64,000 nt of DNA, from positions 426,566,138 through 426,630,137 of the forward strand of contig OY728120.1 of NCBI GenBank assembly GCA_963277665.1, written 5' to 3'. The position numbers and the translations under genes were made by a program. The notes beneath the pieces were generated by a model. The model searched no databases. It worked only from the letters and a program-made list of their open reading frames with translations, and was not told the DNA's origin. Positions 23,362-36,571 of the stretch are shown piece after piece. The stretch comes from Viscum album. Lineage: Eukaryota > Streptophyta > Magnoliopsida > Santalales > Viscaceae. Position 1 is the first letter of the stretch. Every line of letters begins with the position of its first letter.

Positions 23362-26300
23362 CTGGATGAGTGCTTATGGAATGGGATCCTCTTCTGGGAT
23401 CACCTGATGATGTTCCATGGGGGGGAACACATCTAGTGAGATATCTCCCTTGACGTAGCTTGGCATTAATTCACCTAAGATCTTTCATTTCATCCTCATT
23501 CTTGAAAAACCATTCCTTGAGGGCGAGGGACGCACCCTTAGGTGTAAGATAAGGTGGTCAATAGGTAACCTTGGATTTATTCTTCTCATTGTTGTGGTTT
23601 CGTGTGGGAGGTAATGTTTGATTGACCGAGGGGGCACCCAGATATAGGACTGCCCTCTAGTTCTGGGTATGGACACCATCAGGTTCGGTGTGCGGTGCCT
23701 CTAGGAGGGAACCATATTCCTTCTTATCCTCTCCCCCTGTGTTATTTCCTGTGAGATCCATTGGGTTTTCGTTTACCATGTTCACTGAGGTGTACCACAT
23801 AGGGGTTGGTGTACCCAGTTCCGAATGGTATGAAGGATTCCTATATCCTTTGTTGGACATTCACCTTCCATTATGTGGTATTCTCTAGGTTTCATGGTGA
23901 ATATTGACCTAAAGGGAGACCTGATATTACCTCGTAACGCGCCTTTGTCTCGAAGGGTGCGAACCATGAGAAGGGGTAGAACGGGTAACCCATTTATCAA
24001 TCATTCTTCTTATATAGTGGAATAAAAGCATCCATTGTGTGGGGATTTGAGGTAAAAATTCCCATAGCCCTGTGGGTTTCGGTTGTTCATATTCTCATGT
24101 TGATGCACTATGACATGGATTTGTTTGTCATAGAGGGGAATTTTGATTTAAAAATTTTCCCAGCCATGTGGGATGGGGTTGTTTCCATATCGTGGTAGTA
24201 TCTGCTGCTATTTCCACCCTTTCAATTTCAAGTTCTCCCATGCAGGTGTAAGCTGAGTAAGTAATTTATCATGCATGGAGTCTAAAATATTTTGGTGACA
24301 TGAGCACTGCTGACTGGTTAGCTTCACCTAGGCAGAAAGCATGCTGGATGTTTCCCTTTTCCTGAATCAAGAGCATTTCAATGGCTTGATCTCGTTGGCC
24401 CTGAAACTTTCAAGAGTTACACCAGGCCATTTTTTATTGGGTGTCCCATATTTTCTGAGTAGGTGTTTCACTTGATCATTTCATCTGGATGATAACATTT
24501 CATGATTACATTTTTAATGGGGCCGAATGGATGGGACGTGGGGTGAAGTATAGAGCTCCTTGTTCTCCCCATCCTCAAATGTAAACTCCAGATGGGTTGT
24601 TTCCAATGATGTGACATAATTTATGTAGTGTGTGGAGGAAATCCAGTTCAATGTTTTTCATTCACCTTTCCGATTGTGGTTACTGTGTAGGCGATAGGGC
24701 TTCCAAGTTGATTAGACGGCAAAGCTCCCCTATCATGATGATTTGGTCCGCATACCCTTCATAGGGAAAGAATATTTCTTTCAACATCTGAAGAGTCTCC
24801 CACATAATGAGGAGAATGTCATGCGTGAATTTCCTAGACAACTGTCATGGTATGTCAAAGTGAGAAGTGTCTGTAGGCCAATACATAACTGGTATATTAT
24901 CCCTAGCTAGTAGTCTTCTAACAAGAAGCATATCATGTTGTTATTCTTCTGGATGCTCATCTACTTGATATTCCCAGCTCGACTACTTCATAATAATCTC
25001 ATTCATAGAAACCGATCTGGTTGGTGACTTATTGATTTTTGTATTATGTGGTGGTAGCTCAGAAGATGAGCATGTCTCCAAACCATCCTCTAGTTAAGAA
25101 AGAATATAACTCATTATATACAATTTTCCCGATGTGTCTGGATCCTTTCCGAGCACCTCGACATTGGAGGGCTTGCCCGCATTTTTTATGGAAATGGAAG
25201 GACCTTCTTTCCAGCATAAATTTTGGTTTTGAGGAGGACCATCACAAGTGGTTCTATAATGGAGAAGGATACTATTTCAACTTGATGCCCGACCATGGGA
25301 ATTTTATTTATGTTGTATACCATGGGGAGGACGTTCAGGGCAAGATAAAGTGTGGGGAGGACCTTTTTGCTACTTGGTGTTACTGTGGGGAGGGCCTTCA
25401 CAACAACCATCATTGCGTGGAGGGCCTTCACAATGACTGTCATCCCGGCGAGGACTACCATCATGACATGATACAAGGTTTCAAGGAGAATTTCTATAGT
25501 GTAAATCCTGGGAAAAGCCTTCAGGATGTAATGCAATGAGGGGATGAGATTCTCGTTGCTTGGCATTTCCATGAGGAGGACCTTTATAGAAATTGTCATT
25601 GTGGGGAGGGCCTTCACAATGACCATCATCATGGCGAGGACTACCATCCTGACATGATGTCTGACTATAGGGAGAATCATATCTGAAACGTATACCCTGG
25701 GGAGGACTATCAGGGTTGATGGGAGCAAGGGGAGGACCTTCTTACTTTCTGATCTTCGGGTCGAGAGGAGGGATACCCTGACGTGCAATAGGAGATAGGA
25801 TCTCGTGATCGATCATTCTTGGCCCACGGAGTAATCCCACATGGGTGCTCTGTGGAGGAACATCAGTGCAGCTGGTGGTGATGCTGTGGGGGGGACCTTT
25901 GCAACTAATACTACCACTTTCATAAATTGGTAATGGAATGAAAGTGTCTTGAGCCTTTGTTGATATATGTTTGAGGACGTCAAGAACTCCAGCTTCCAAT
26001 AGAGTGGGATCATGTATGTGCTCTTCATTTTCCGGTTTCCTTTGGCACATTTCATTTTTGGGCGCTCTCTTGCGAGTAACCAGTGCCATCTACTGTTGGT
26101 AATGTCCTTCATATGTGGGTCTCAATCTTGTTGGGTCTCGCGATGTCATCGGGATAAGCTAATTGACATCTTGATTTTTGGTAGGGATATATGTCTGCTC
26201 TGGAGCGACCACCTCATTGGACCAGCATCCCCCAGTTGGAATGAGTATTTTTTCCCGATCCGGTTGTCAGTATTTCAAGAGATATTGTCGTCGAACCTCC

Positions 26301-26440
26301 TGGACTAGAGCAGGGAAGCATAACTACTCTGGAGTAACAAACTCATTTTGTGAGTGAGTCATTCTATTCGAGGAAACCTGGTCGTGGCCATCATTTCTCA
26401 CCTTTGTCGCTGATGTAATGATATCTTGGCAGGTTTGGGG
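23362..26440 (-). pseudogene. Tat-clade upstream coding remnant (gag N-terminus or extra ORF), part 1
   Basis: This lies upstream (minus strand) of the conserved gag core and continues after element B at 60001. Minus-strand frames of 60-200 codons are proline-, histidine- and charge-rich, with no domain I recognise. Examples are the frame starting at 26089 (115 codons, MALVTRKRAPKNEMCQRKPE...) and the region 25180-25780 with repeated CEGPPHND words. Ogre/Tat elements often carry an extra ORF between the 5' LTR and gag, and this could be one, but the sequence alone does not prove it. Plus-strand frames here (for example 166 codons at 25039) are antisense shadows. Confidence 0.45.
25362..25712 (-). 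repeat. Internal duplication in Tat upstream coding region, period about 210 bp
   Basis: Blocks at about 25362-25510 and 25570-25712 match: plus-strand GTGGGGAGGGCCTTCACAA, then GACTACCATC, then TGACATGAT, then GGGAGAAT. On the minus strand this is a repeated word of the form DGSPRxDDxHCEGPPxND. The smaller GGAGGGCCTTCACAA unit also recurs about every 30-36 bp. Confidence 0.75.
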
Positions 26441-26445
26441 GATAT
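26441..26445. repeat. Target-site duplication of B, left copy (GATAT)
   Basis: GATAT precedes the TG start of the B 5' LTR and recurs exactly at 59996-60000. Confidence 0.93.
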
Positions 26446-26821
26446 TGTAACACCCCAGGGTTTTCTGAAAATGAATTCAATTACATGAAACTTTGTTTTA
26501 AGTAGATAATTATAACTATCTTTTAAAAATAATTTTACTACTTCTATGTTTTGAATTTTGGAAAATGGTTATCCTCATTTGTGATCAGTAAGTTATTTGG
26601 AGTCTAATGAAACCAACTTGGTTTTTTGGTGAATAGTAACATAACCTTATGAATAGTAATATGACCATAATGAATAGTAAATTGTATTATTATTTTATTT
26701 TCTTAAGGAATTAAGATAATGACATCATGGTTAATTTTTTAATGTGTTATAAAAGCAGTTATAGAATTAAAATTGTTAATTTTTCAATTATATGTGATTT
26801 TATTTAAATATTAAATTAATA

Positions 26822-26840
26822 ATATATATATATATATATT
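26822..26840. repeat. (AT)n microsatellite
   Basis: About nine AT units lie in the B 5' LTR; the 3' LTR lacks this expansion. Confidence 0.9.
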
Positions 26841-27067
26841 AAAAAAATGGGTCTCATTTTTGAATTATAGACATTAAAAAATGGTAAGGGTAAGTTTTAG
26901 TGATTTTGCAGAAACAGATGATTTTTTTTCAATAGTAAAAATACAGTTTTGAGTTTCAGGGTGTTTAATGACATCATTAATGATGTAATAATGATGTAAT
27001 AATTCTGGTCGACTTTTGTACAGTAAAATAAGTTATAAGGTGTCCCAGGTGGCTAATACCATGGGAA

Positions 27068-27072
27068 AATAT
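27068..27072. repeat. Target-site duplication of A2, left copy (AATAT)
   Basis: It pairs with AATAC at 50967-50971, with one mismatch, as expected after ageing. Confidence 0.8.
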
Positions 27073-28613
27073 TTTAACACCCCAAGCTTCCATGGTACGT
27101 TTCTCTTTGAATAATGTAAAAGCTTGTGTTGTATGCAACTTCCTTTTTTATCACACCACAACCAATCAAACAAGTCGTTATGAATAGTAATACCCACTTT
27201 TTAAAATTTTTTAAATTTTATTTTTCAAAATGGACTTCATTTTTGGGTTCGGAATATCAAAATTAGATAAGGGTGAATTTTTGGTATTTTTCTAAAAACA
27301 TACAATTTTTTATTAATAGTGAAAAACACTAGGTTGTTGTTTAAAATTGACTTTTTATTTAAATAATTATTTATTTTATTTAAATTTATTTTAATTAGAA
27401 ATAGATACATAATACCTATCTAATATCAATGTAATTCATTAGAGACATTTTATAATAAAATTTTATGTATAAAAATTTATTCAACTTTTCAACGTCTTTT
27501 ATCCACCTTCTAGGCACATTATCAAATTTGCATAAAACATAATTTTACTAATTCTGTGAAATGAATTTCAAAAATCCGAGAGATAGAGTGGATATCAGTA
27601 AGTAAAATGTTGTTCAATATGATGAAAATATTTTTTTTGAATAGTAACTTTTGAATTTTATTAACCACGGTTAAAAGTAATCAGGGTAATTAAAGGTAAA
27701 AAAGATATTATAATTACCCTCAAATATGTCCTAATTATATTAGAGAAGCGTTTTTATTCTAAAATCAACCTTATTAATAAAATAAGATCCTTTTGGTCTA
27801 CTTGAATTAGATTAGGACATTTGTTATTATTTTATTTAAAGAAGAGTTAAACGTGTTAAATTCAAAGTTTAATAATGAAACCATTTTTAATATAGGGTTA
27901 TATATAAGATAAATTCAACTATAAATATTAATTATAAATATAAAAAGATTTCCTACATAATGGTATTTTATTTATAACTTTTAGTCATTAAATAATTAAA
28001 ATTATTTATGACACAATGATGATTCAGTAATTACCTTATTAATGAAAGATTAAAATAATTGATATTACAAATATCCAAATAAATGTAAAATGAGTCTTTT
28101 GATGCATTAAACTAATTTTTTAGGTTAATATGACATGTTAGGATTGATTTAATTTACTTTTTTCAAAGTAATCAAGTTTATTTGACTTTCACAAAAACCA
28201 AATACTAAATAGTGTAAAAATTGATGTAAATGAGTTTTTAAAACAAATACGATATTATTAATTGATATAATATTCCTAAAAATATAAGGTTCCAAAAAAG
28301 GACTTAGATAAGGTTATATATGTAAATAATGAACCACTTGGGATTCTCTTGGTTTTTATAGTAAATTTATCAACCATTTATTATAATAATGCAATAATAC
28401 ACGGTAAAAGTTAAACTATTTAACAATGTTTTAGATCTAAAAGATAAGGTTAATATGGTAACCTAAACCTATATAAAATCTATTGGTTGATCGGTTTTTG
28501 AACCAGACCCACCTTATCCTCTAAATAAATTCTTTTTTATCCATTATAAACCGAATATGATTGTATAATAAATTAATATTTCAAGATTTTCCTAAATAGA
28601 TCCTCACCTCTCT

Positions 28614-28621
28614 TATAAAAG
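28614..28621 (+). promoter_or_regulatory. TATA box of A2 5' LTR
   Basis: TATAAAAG sits in CTCTCTTATAAAAGGG, at the same place as in A1. Confidence 0.65.
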
Positions 28622-28964
28622 GGTACTTCGCTTTCACTCAAAATCACACCTCCAAATCCATTTGGATCAGCCAACCCCTACTCAAATATCTTCCCAAATA
28701 CCCTCACTTTATCCTAGAGGCCCTAATATTATCATAAATCCAACCTAAGGAGCCCTTTTGTTAAAATCAAAAGGAAGAACCCGAAGAAGAGGTAATAATT
28801 TCATCACCTCTTTCAAAGTTCTTTTATTCTTCCAATTACTCTTTATTTATTTTTTCCATACCAAAATAAAAACTCTAGTAACTTCTACATAGTATGATCT
28901 TTTATAAATATGGTACAACCATATTCATTATTCTATCCATCCTCTGAATGACAAAGTGACTATA

Positions 28965-29203
28965 CGTTCATGCGTATGGCTTACCATCTCCACATCGTGG
29001 TGTAATTTGTTATTCATCACTTCGTTATTTGGATGGGTATAATAATGAGTATAATTGATGTAAATAATAAATATAGAATGCTAATGATTCTTTATATATG
29101 ATATACTATCCAATTACATACTATTTCACCATCAATAGAATGGTATTGTTGCATGTGCGTATGTACGGATTACCATCTCCATGAATGCGATGAGATTCAT
29201 TCC
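28965..29203 (+). promoter_or_regulatory. Decayed pair of CGTACG modules in A2 5' LTR
   Basis: Copies near 28965-29000 (CGTTCATGCGTATGGC...) and 29155-29203 (GTGCGTATGTACGGAT...) keep the layout of A1, with several CG sites changed to TG or CA. Confidence 0.6.
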
Positions 29204-30798
29204 CCATCACAAACAATCAAGAATAATTTTGATTTTATGATTAAAAATAATTTTTAAGAACTTAATATCATTCTGGATATTAATAAAATACAACCTATCC
29301 ATAAAAAACATTACTTACATATCAAAACATATAAAGGAGAACGAATCAGTTAACACCCGAAACAATGATACTACTAAAATATTATTAACAATGAAATGTT
29401 TGAAGATCATATATGATATAATATTTATATATTTGGTTCTACTATAATTTAATAACAATTATTTAACTAGTATAAAGGATTTCAACATACCGTTGACCAA
29501 GGAAAATTAAAATCTAAGGGTTAATTTTACAATCTCTTTATTATTCGAGGTTGTTAATACGTAACTATCTACTGGGACCTCTTTATCATCCACATCGGTG
29601 TGTCTTGAAAATGTATTTCAAAAAAAATTACTATTTACTAGAATATGGGTTAAAGTCATTTATACCCTTGTTTTACTTTTTATAAAATGTTTTTATAGTA
29701 ATATTTCCGTCGTTTTCCAAACAAGGTAATTTATGACCATTTCGACAAATTAAGGTAATAATTTTTTTATCTTATACGGTAGGTGCCTCTATTTTCAACT
29801 GTTATAACACCTTAGAAGCTTCCCTTAGAAGCTTATAAGAACATTTTCAAAATAAATTTTTTCTTTATAATTATGTTACTTTTAAATGATTTCAAAATAG
29901 AAAGACATATTTCTCTGAAATAGTTCTGATTTCATCTATGTCAACATCCTTTGATGGATTTTACGTTTGTTTGAAGTTGATTTATTATAATAAAATATTA
30001 CATATTGTGTTGAAGGTTTTTTGATATGTTTGAATGTGGATGTTATATTTTTATACCATTCATGGTTTATTGTTAATCTATTTACTTTTCCTATGCTAGT
30101 TTTAACACGAATATTTATATTATGTTTCATCCTTTTCATATGATGAATGCATTGGACATAGTAAGTTATGGGTGGAGCCCGCTATAGGTCCTCGATGCAT
30201 CGGTAGGTCTCATGAGACAAATTAGTGTCTTGAATCATGGCCTTGAAAAAATCTTATTTGTAGACATGGAACGAGGCCTTGAATATGTGGTTATGATGTC
30301 CATAATTATGCATTCCATCATTATGAAATTAGCTATTGATATTACATGTGATTATTCGACAAGTAGAATATCCATGTGAATAAGTAAATGGAATTATTTG
30401 ATTTATATTTTATATATTATGCTTAAGTTTATGTTTAAAAAGGTTTTTTTACTCTAATACATTTCCTTAAATGTTTATGCATATTTAAGATAGTTTATGC
30501 TATATTTTTATCCTTACTAAGCATCTGAGATCACCCATTTCTTTTGTTTTCTTTTTCCCAGGATGTGAAGAAGTGTTTTATGATTAACCTGCAAGGATAG
30601 GAAAAGGATATGATTGTTTTGAAAGGGGACACAATGTTTTTTTCTTTATTTCATGATGTAATTTAAAACTTATATATGTATCTAGTACTTCCAAGGCTAC
30701 TAAACTAGTCGGTCTTTCAAGACATGATCTATTGTGATCATGCCAATATTATGTAATAATGCACTGACTATGGGTAACTAGAGTCACGGTGTTATAGT

Positions 30799-30809
30799 TG
30801 GTATCAAAG
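30799..30809 (+). other. A2 primer-binding site (initiator tRNA-Met)
   Basis: TGGTATCAAAG lies two bases after the 5' LTR, with one change from the A1 site. Confidence 0.88.
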
Positions 30810-31297
30810 GATGTTTAGTAAAAACCTTGGAAACTAGATTTACAAAAACTATTATTTGAAAACATTTCCCTAAGATAGACTTTGAGGATTAGTATAGAAG
30901 AACATCCTAGAATATTTGTAATATAGAGATTTCGTGAATTTTACAAGAAATACATCCATGTCTGGATACGAGTAGGTAGAGGCAGCTCTAGCACAGATGT
31001 ACCTAGGAGTGAAAACTCCAATAAGGAGTTTCAGGCTTGACCTGGGGTATCCTGGTACACAAAAACGGGCCTTGCTGCACTCTTGGTTACGACACTCCCA
31101 GGAGATATTCTTAGGATAATGTACATTTTATTTATAAGCCATTATGAAGGATTTATTAGTAAATACTTACTCAAAGAAGACATTTTTATGATTATGGATT
31201 ATATTCATAAACTATTCAATTTATGTTAGGTATTTTACTAGTTTAGTATTATGTATTGAGATTTATAATTTAATCTAGTGTATTCCATTTTTTATAA
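30810..31297 (+). other. A2 untranslated leader
   Basis: It matches the A1 leader (5967-6454) through to the gag start, but without the extra gag or its direct repeat. No coding frame is supported. Confidence 0.65.
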
Positions 31298-34161
31298 ATG
31301 GAGCCAAGTGGAAGGAATGGAAACCTTATCAACACACATAATTCATGTAGGGATTTACCTCCTACTCAAGTTAATTATAGTGGAGCTGGTGTTGTAATCG
31401 GTGCTGAACAACTTATAACCATACTGGGACAACTCACTCAGGTTATGAATAATAACCTCTCCTGTATGGAGCAACCTGATCCACAATGCAGAGGATCAAT
31501 GTTAGAATGCTTCATGTGGATACAACCACATACATTCAATGAGACTACAAATACATTTATAGCTGAGAAATGGATAAGTTCCTTAGATAAACCATTTCAT
31601 GCTTTGGGGAGTAGCGAAAGGGAAAAAAATTCATGGTAGTTTATCGCCTCACAGGAGATGCAGATAAATGGTGGTCATTAATTAAAAAAATAAAGGAGGA
31701 TGAAGAAGTGTCAAATATGGAATAGAGGGAGTTTAGAAATATTTTTCTTAGAAAATACGTTCCTCATGACCATCGAGCAGATATGGAAAGACAATTTTTG
31801 AGTCTGAGGCAAAAAGAGGATGAGAATGTCGTAAAGTATGACGCTAACTTTACAAGTTTAGCAAGTCTTGTTGTAGGTTATATACGTAACCCAAGGAGTA
31901 ATATTGATCGATTCATTCATGGGTTAAAACCATTTATCCATTAATCATTAGTCTCAAAATCCTTCCCATCGTACAAAGATATTGTCTCATGTTCTATCAA
32001 GGTACAAAAGGAATTATCTAAGTCTTATGACTTTAAAGAAAAGAAATAGAAGAATAGATCTGCTGACCACTCTGGAAATGGAAATAAGGGGAATAAGGGA
32101 AATTCTGAATTTCCATCCTATAGTAAATGTAGGAAAAAAACACCCCGGTACTTGCCTAAAGGGAATGATAGACTGTTGCAAGTGTGAATGAAAAGGCCAC
32201 CAATCTTGTGATTGCAAGGGAATGAAAGAGGATGTCAATGATCAATTCTAAAATTGTAGAGAATTGGGGAATTATGCAAATAAATATCCTAATCACAAAG
32301 GAAACTTACCTAAAAAAAGGTGAAGGGAGCAAGGCCAAGCTTATACGATCACTACTACTGAGGTTGAAGCTCTGAATGACGTGGTGGCAGGTAATTTAAT
32401 GGATTCCTCTAATTTAGTCAATTCCTTATTTGATTCTGGATCATCGCATTGTTTCATATCTTCCCTGTTTTCTAATAAAATTAGATATTTTCAATTTCAC
32501 TTAACAAAGGATTTTTCAATCAAAACTCCTAAGTGAAGTATCACTGTAACAATGTTTTTTCAATCAGTTACCATTATGGAATATAAACATGATTTATCTA
32601 ATGATCTTATTGTAATACCCATGATTGAATTTGATATAATCCTCAGTATGGATTGTATTTTGGATCCTGATGTGAAAATTTATTTTAAGAATAAGTAGGT
32701 TACAATTTTAAATGATGAAAAGGAATACCTTATCTTTTGAGCAGAAACATCACCATCTAATTATTATATAGATCCACCCCTAGTATCTCTACTAAATTCA
32801 ATTATTGGAGAGGAAGGGAGTGAAATAACTATAGGTGAGGAAAAGAATTTTCAAATAGAGGATGTACCTATTGTGAACGAATATGTTTATGTGTTTCTAG
32901 AGGATTTACCTGTACATCCTCCAGAATGAGAAATTGAGTTTTCCATTGACTTAATTCTTGGTTAAAGGCCCATATCGAAGACCCCTTATAGAATTTCCAC
33001 TATGGAATTACTGGAACTAAATAAAAAACTAGAGTAATTGAGTGATAATGTATTTATTCTCCCTAGTGTTTCTCCATGGGGATCCCCTATTCTTTTTGTT
33101 AAGAAGAAAGACGGATCTTTGAGGTTGTGCATTGACTAGAGGGAGATCAATGCTATAAAAATAAAGAACAAGTATCCCCTACCTCGCATTGATGATTTAT
33201 TTGATCAACTTCTTGGAGCTCAATATTTCTCAAATATTAAACTTCGATCTAGATATCATCAATTGTGTATGAAGAAGTAAGACATTCCAAAGACAACATT
33301 TCATACCAGGTATTGGCATTACATGTTTACAGTAATGCCTTTTGGACTGACTAATGCACCCTCTACCTTCATGGATCAAATGAATAGAGTTTTCAAGGAG
33401 TATCTTGATGAATTTTTAGTGGTATTTATTGATGATAATTTGGTATACTCCAAATGTTACGAAGATCATGAAAATTTCTTGCGCACTATTTTAAAGACTC
33501 TTAGAAGAAATAAATAATATGAGATGTTTAGCAAGTGTAAATTCTGGCTTTAGGAGATTTCTATTTTTGGCCATATTGTCTCTAAGGATTGAATATCTAT
33601 TGATCATTCAAAGACCCAGGAAATCCAAGATTGTACATCACCCAAAAGTATAACTGAGGTATGTAGTTTTATTGGATCAGCAGGTTATTATCGGTGCTTT
33701 GCCCAAAATTTTGACTTATTGGCTAACCCATTAACCAATCTCATATGTAAAGGGGTTAATATTTTTTTTTTAAAAACAGTGTGAAGAATTTTTTTATGAA
33801 TTGATGAAAATATTAGTCAATTATCCTATATTTACTATATCATTGGGGAATGATGGGTTTTTTATTTATAGTGATGCTTCAAAGAAAGGTCTTGGTTGTG
33901 TCCTTATGCAGAATGATAGAGTGATTGCCTATGCATCACGACAGCTAAAAATAAATTAACTAAACTATCCCACTCATGATCTTGAGTTTTCACTTGTAAT
34001 ATTTTCTTGGAATATTTGGAGACACTATCTCTATATTGAAAAATGTGAGATATATACCGATCACAAGAGTGTGAAGAATATTTTCACATAGAAAGAACTA
34101 AACTTGAGGAAAAGCCTATGGATTAAACTACTCAATGATTATGATTTCACTTTACACTACC
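31298..34161 (+). pseudogene. gag-pol: A2 gag-pol, first part (gag to RNase H)
   Basis: The start ATGGAGCCAAGTGG at 31298 corresponds to 7124 of A1, and the first 113 codons are open. The capsid part, remnants of zinc knuckles (about 32110-32300), the protease with an intact-looking FDSGSSHCF word (about 32430), RT (MPFGLTNAP near 33335, FIDDNLVYS near 33430) and RNase H ([10 protein letters not shown] near 33870, TDHKS near 34060) can all be followed. Many stops and frameshifts break it. Unlike A1, codons matching three of the four A1 stop positions are sense here. The frame ends at the C insertion in the word LHYH of the RNase H end. Confidence 0.9.
34157..34161. repeat. Target-site duplication of C, left copy (CTACC)
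   Basis: An exact match to 45590-45594. Removing C and one copy restores the A2 reading frame across the junction. Confidence 0.95.
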
Positions 34162-35758
34162 TGTAGAGAGCCAAATCTTGACATACATGTACATTATATT
34201 AAATTTTTGGAATACTTAATACATAAAAAAATAGACACCCAAGGACCGTAATAGTTTAGTGTCTTTGGAAACTTGGAACATAATCTTCTAATCGTGGCGA
34301 AAGATCTTCAACATCTCCCATAAATATATTCCCCTTTTGTTTTATTACATAAAACCTTTCTTTATGTCCTGGGGAAAATAAAACATATAAAGGGTGAGTT
34401 TAAATGCTCATAAAGGGTAATCATGGAGAAAATAAAACAAACCATATAAATTTGAACTTAAAAAACATGAACATAAAGTTTAAACATAAAAATCTTGAGT
34501 TTGTGAAATAAATCTTCATAGTACGTGAGGCATAGATCACAAAGGAACATTAATCATGATAAAATAGCATAGGAATAAAACATGTAATTGTGGAAAGCCA
34601 TTAAGCACATTATATGGTTTACGTAGTAGCCAAGGCATTGCTTCCAAGACCATCGTAGTGGACAAAGTCCATTACTGAACCAGGTTTACTTTCTGTTCCA
34701 ACCCTGTATTTCTGAACCATATTTACTTGCCATTCCAGCCATGTCTATCTCATGAGATACAAATCTTTACCCAATAAATTGGTGGGACATATAGGTTCCA
34801 CACATCTCATAATGAAATCATTCTTTCATGTTCCACAAAATAAACATAAATCATTCATCATAACCCAACGAATAAAATGGGTTTCATAAACATCTTCTCT
34901 TCATAACGTAATCCATATAAACCAAATGGATATAATTTAATCATAAGAAAACTCAAACAATATAAATAATAGAAACATTATACTTGAAACCCAAACATAC
35001 TAAATAATTTCATCATAGATGGAAAATAGTTTTGATAAAACACTTAAAATGAATTCTTGAAGAAAATATCATTTCTTCTTCAAAATCATTTTTTTCACAA
35101 AATTTCATGCAATTTTAAAAGAAAAAGATTTTTTTGAAAATACTCATGAAATATTGTATAGGAAGATTCATTAAAATAAGGCATTATGATATCGTAAAAA
35201 TCTGTTCAGGATGTAAAAAAAACATTCTCCTCGTACTTTTGCTGGAAAAGTAAAAAAGTACCTCGTATGGTAAACAAAAGAAAGTTTACTTCCAAAACTT
35301 GTGGTAAAATTCATAAAAGGGTAAAAATGACTTTAAACATACATGTAATAATAGTAAACATTATATAATTTTTTTTGATAAAACATGGACATGGATGATA
35401 AACATAACCCCAGTAAATACTTATGAATAAATAATCTCGGATAAGAACAATATTGGAATAATTATCCCTTACCTTAGGTCGAATTTCTTCCGTACATGTC
35501 CAAAAAACCTGTATAGTGTGTCTAAACATATTATTTACTTGTAACAGAACCATAATAATATTTATTATATCATATATTATTCACTTATGTCTTTATATTA
35601 CCTGTTCTTTTGTCAATTCCATGTTAAAGCAGCGTTTTGGGTAAAATCCTTTCATTTATCATACGTGTTTGGACATATTGTTCATTATATTATTACTTAT
35701 ATCATGATTTAATTATTTTTAGAATGTAAAACATGATTTATATAGCATATATATTCAG

Positions 35759-35775
35759 TATATATATATATATAT
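35759..35775. repeat. (TA)n microsatellite
   Basis: About eight TA units in the C 3' LTR. A second tract of similar length lies at 35880-35898. Confidence 0.85.
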
Positions 35776-35800
35776 TATATAGATAAATGAAATGAAATAT

Positions 35801-36225
35801 ACCGTTCATGGAGACGATAGACCGTATGTACGCATGAACATTGTTTTCGTTTCCTTATTAAATTGAATGGAAGTAAATAATATATATATATATATATACA
35901 TAAATCCAGTAGCATTATTATATCATATATTTCATGATTACTTATTATGTATACTTTATAATCATTATTGAATGGTTAACATGGAGAATGAATATCATCA
36001 GATCCTGGATACGGTAATCCGTACATACGCACGAGCGATGATATCATTACCATAATTATTGACTGGAATTTTAGTGGATAATTTAATATATCCAAATTAG
36101 TATCATTTTATAATAATCATATATATTTATTATTCCCACCATTATACCCATCCATGTAAGGTGGTGGTGGAAAAACAGATTAGAACGCAGCGTGTAGACG
36201 GTATTCTGTACGTACGCACGCGCAG
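35801..36225 (-). promoter_or_regulatory. Three CGTACG modules in C 3' LTR
   Basis: In reverse complement, copies at about 35802-35840, 36003-36040 and 36186-36223 read GTGCGTA(C/T)GTACGG-like sequence, then ACCGT(C/A)TCC-like sequence. They have the same order and spacing inside each unit as in A1. C has three units, A1 and A2 have two. Confidence 0.65.
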
Positions 36226-36563
36226 TGATTTCATTTTTCATAGAATGGGTAGATTGTGAAATAGGGTTTTTTCATATTTATAATAAAATATTAGTATATT
36301 AGTTATACTAATGTTATTACTTTATAAAGAAACAACTAAATAAGCGGATGTAGAAGAAAAAATAAATTTGAAAGAATAGGTAAAAGATATTACCTCTTCT
36401 TCGACGCGCCTCTTCTAAACCTTCTCTTAGGGCACTAAAGTTGATGTTTTGAGAATACCAGGACCTATATTATGTTTCTAGGGAAGTGAATAAGGTAAAT
36501 GGGTAGGGTTTTTCCGAGAATAAAGTCTCAAATTGGTGTGATGAGGACAGGGGGGGAGGTGCC

Positions 36564-36571
36564 CTCTTATA
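36564..36571 (-). promoter_or_regulatory. TATA-like box of C 3' LTR
   Basis: On the minus strand TATAAGAG follows CTCTCCTCCCT, the same setting as the A1 TATA box. The right LTR has TATAAAAA at 43359-43366. Confidence 0.5.

Larger units (their letters stand above)
26446..27072 (+). repeat. B 5' LTR, first part
   Basis: It matches the first about 600 bp of 57218-59995 (for example AAGTAGATAATTATAAC and TTACTACTTCTATGTTTTG). It ends at the A2 target site AATAT (27068-27072). Confidence 0.9.
27073..30796 (+). repeat. A2 5' LTR
   Basis: It is 3724 bp and starts TTTAACACCCCAAGC (the A1 equivalent is TGTAAC). It ends TCACGGTGTTATA and is followed by GT and the primer-binding site. It matches A1 LTRs over most of its length, including the TATA box, both CG modules (now CpG-decayed) and the GGTGGAGCCCGC block at 30171. 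Confidence 0.92.

Noticed and set aside
25039..25539. 166-codon plus-strand open frame
   Set aside because: It lies antisense to the Tat upstream region and its repeats (GEGLHN words) are the antisense of the CEGPPHND repeats. No domain or start context supports it.
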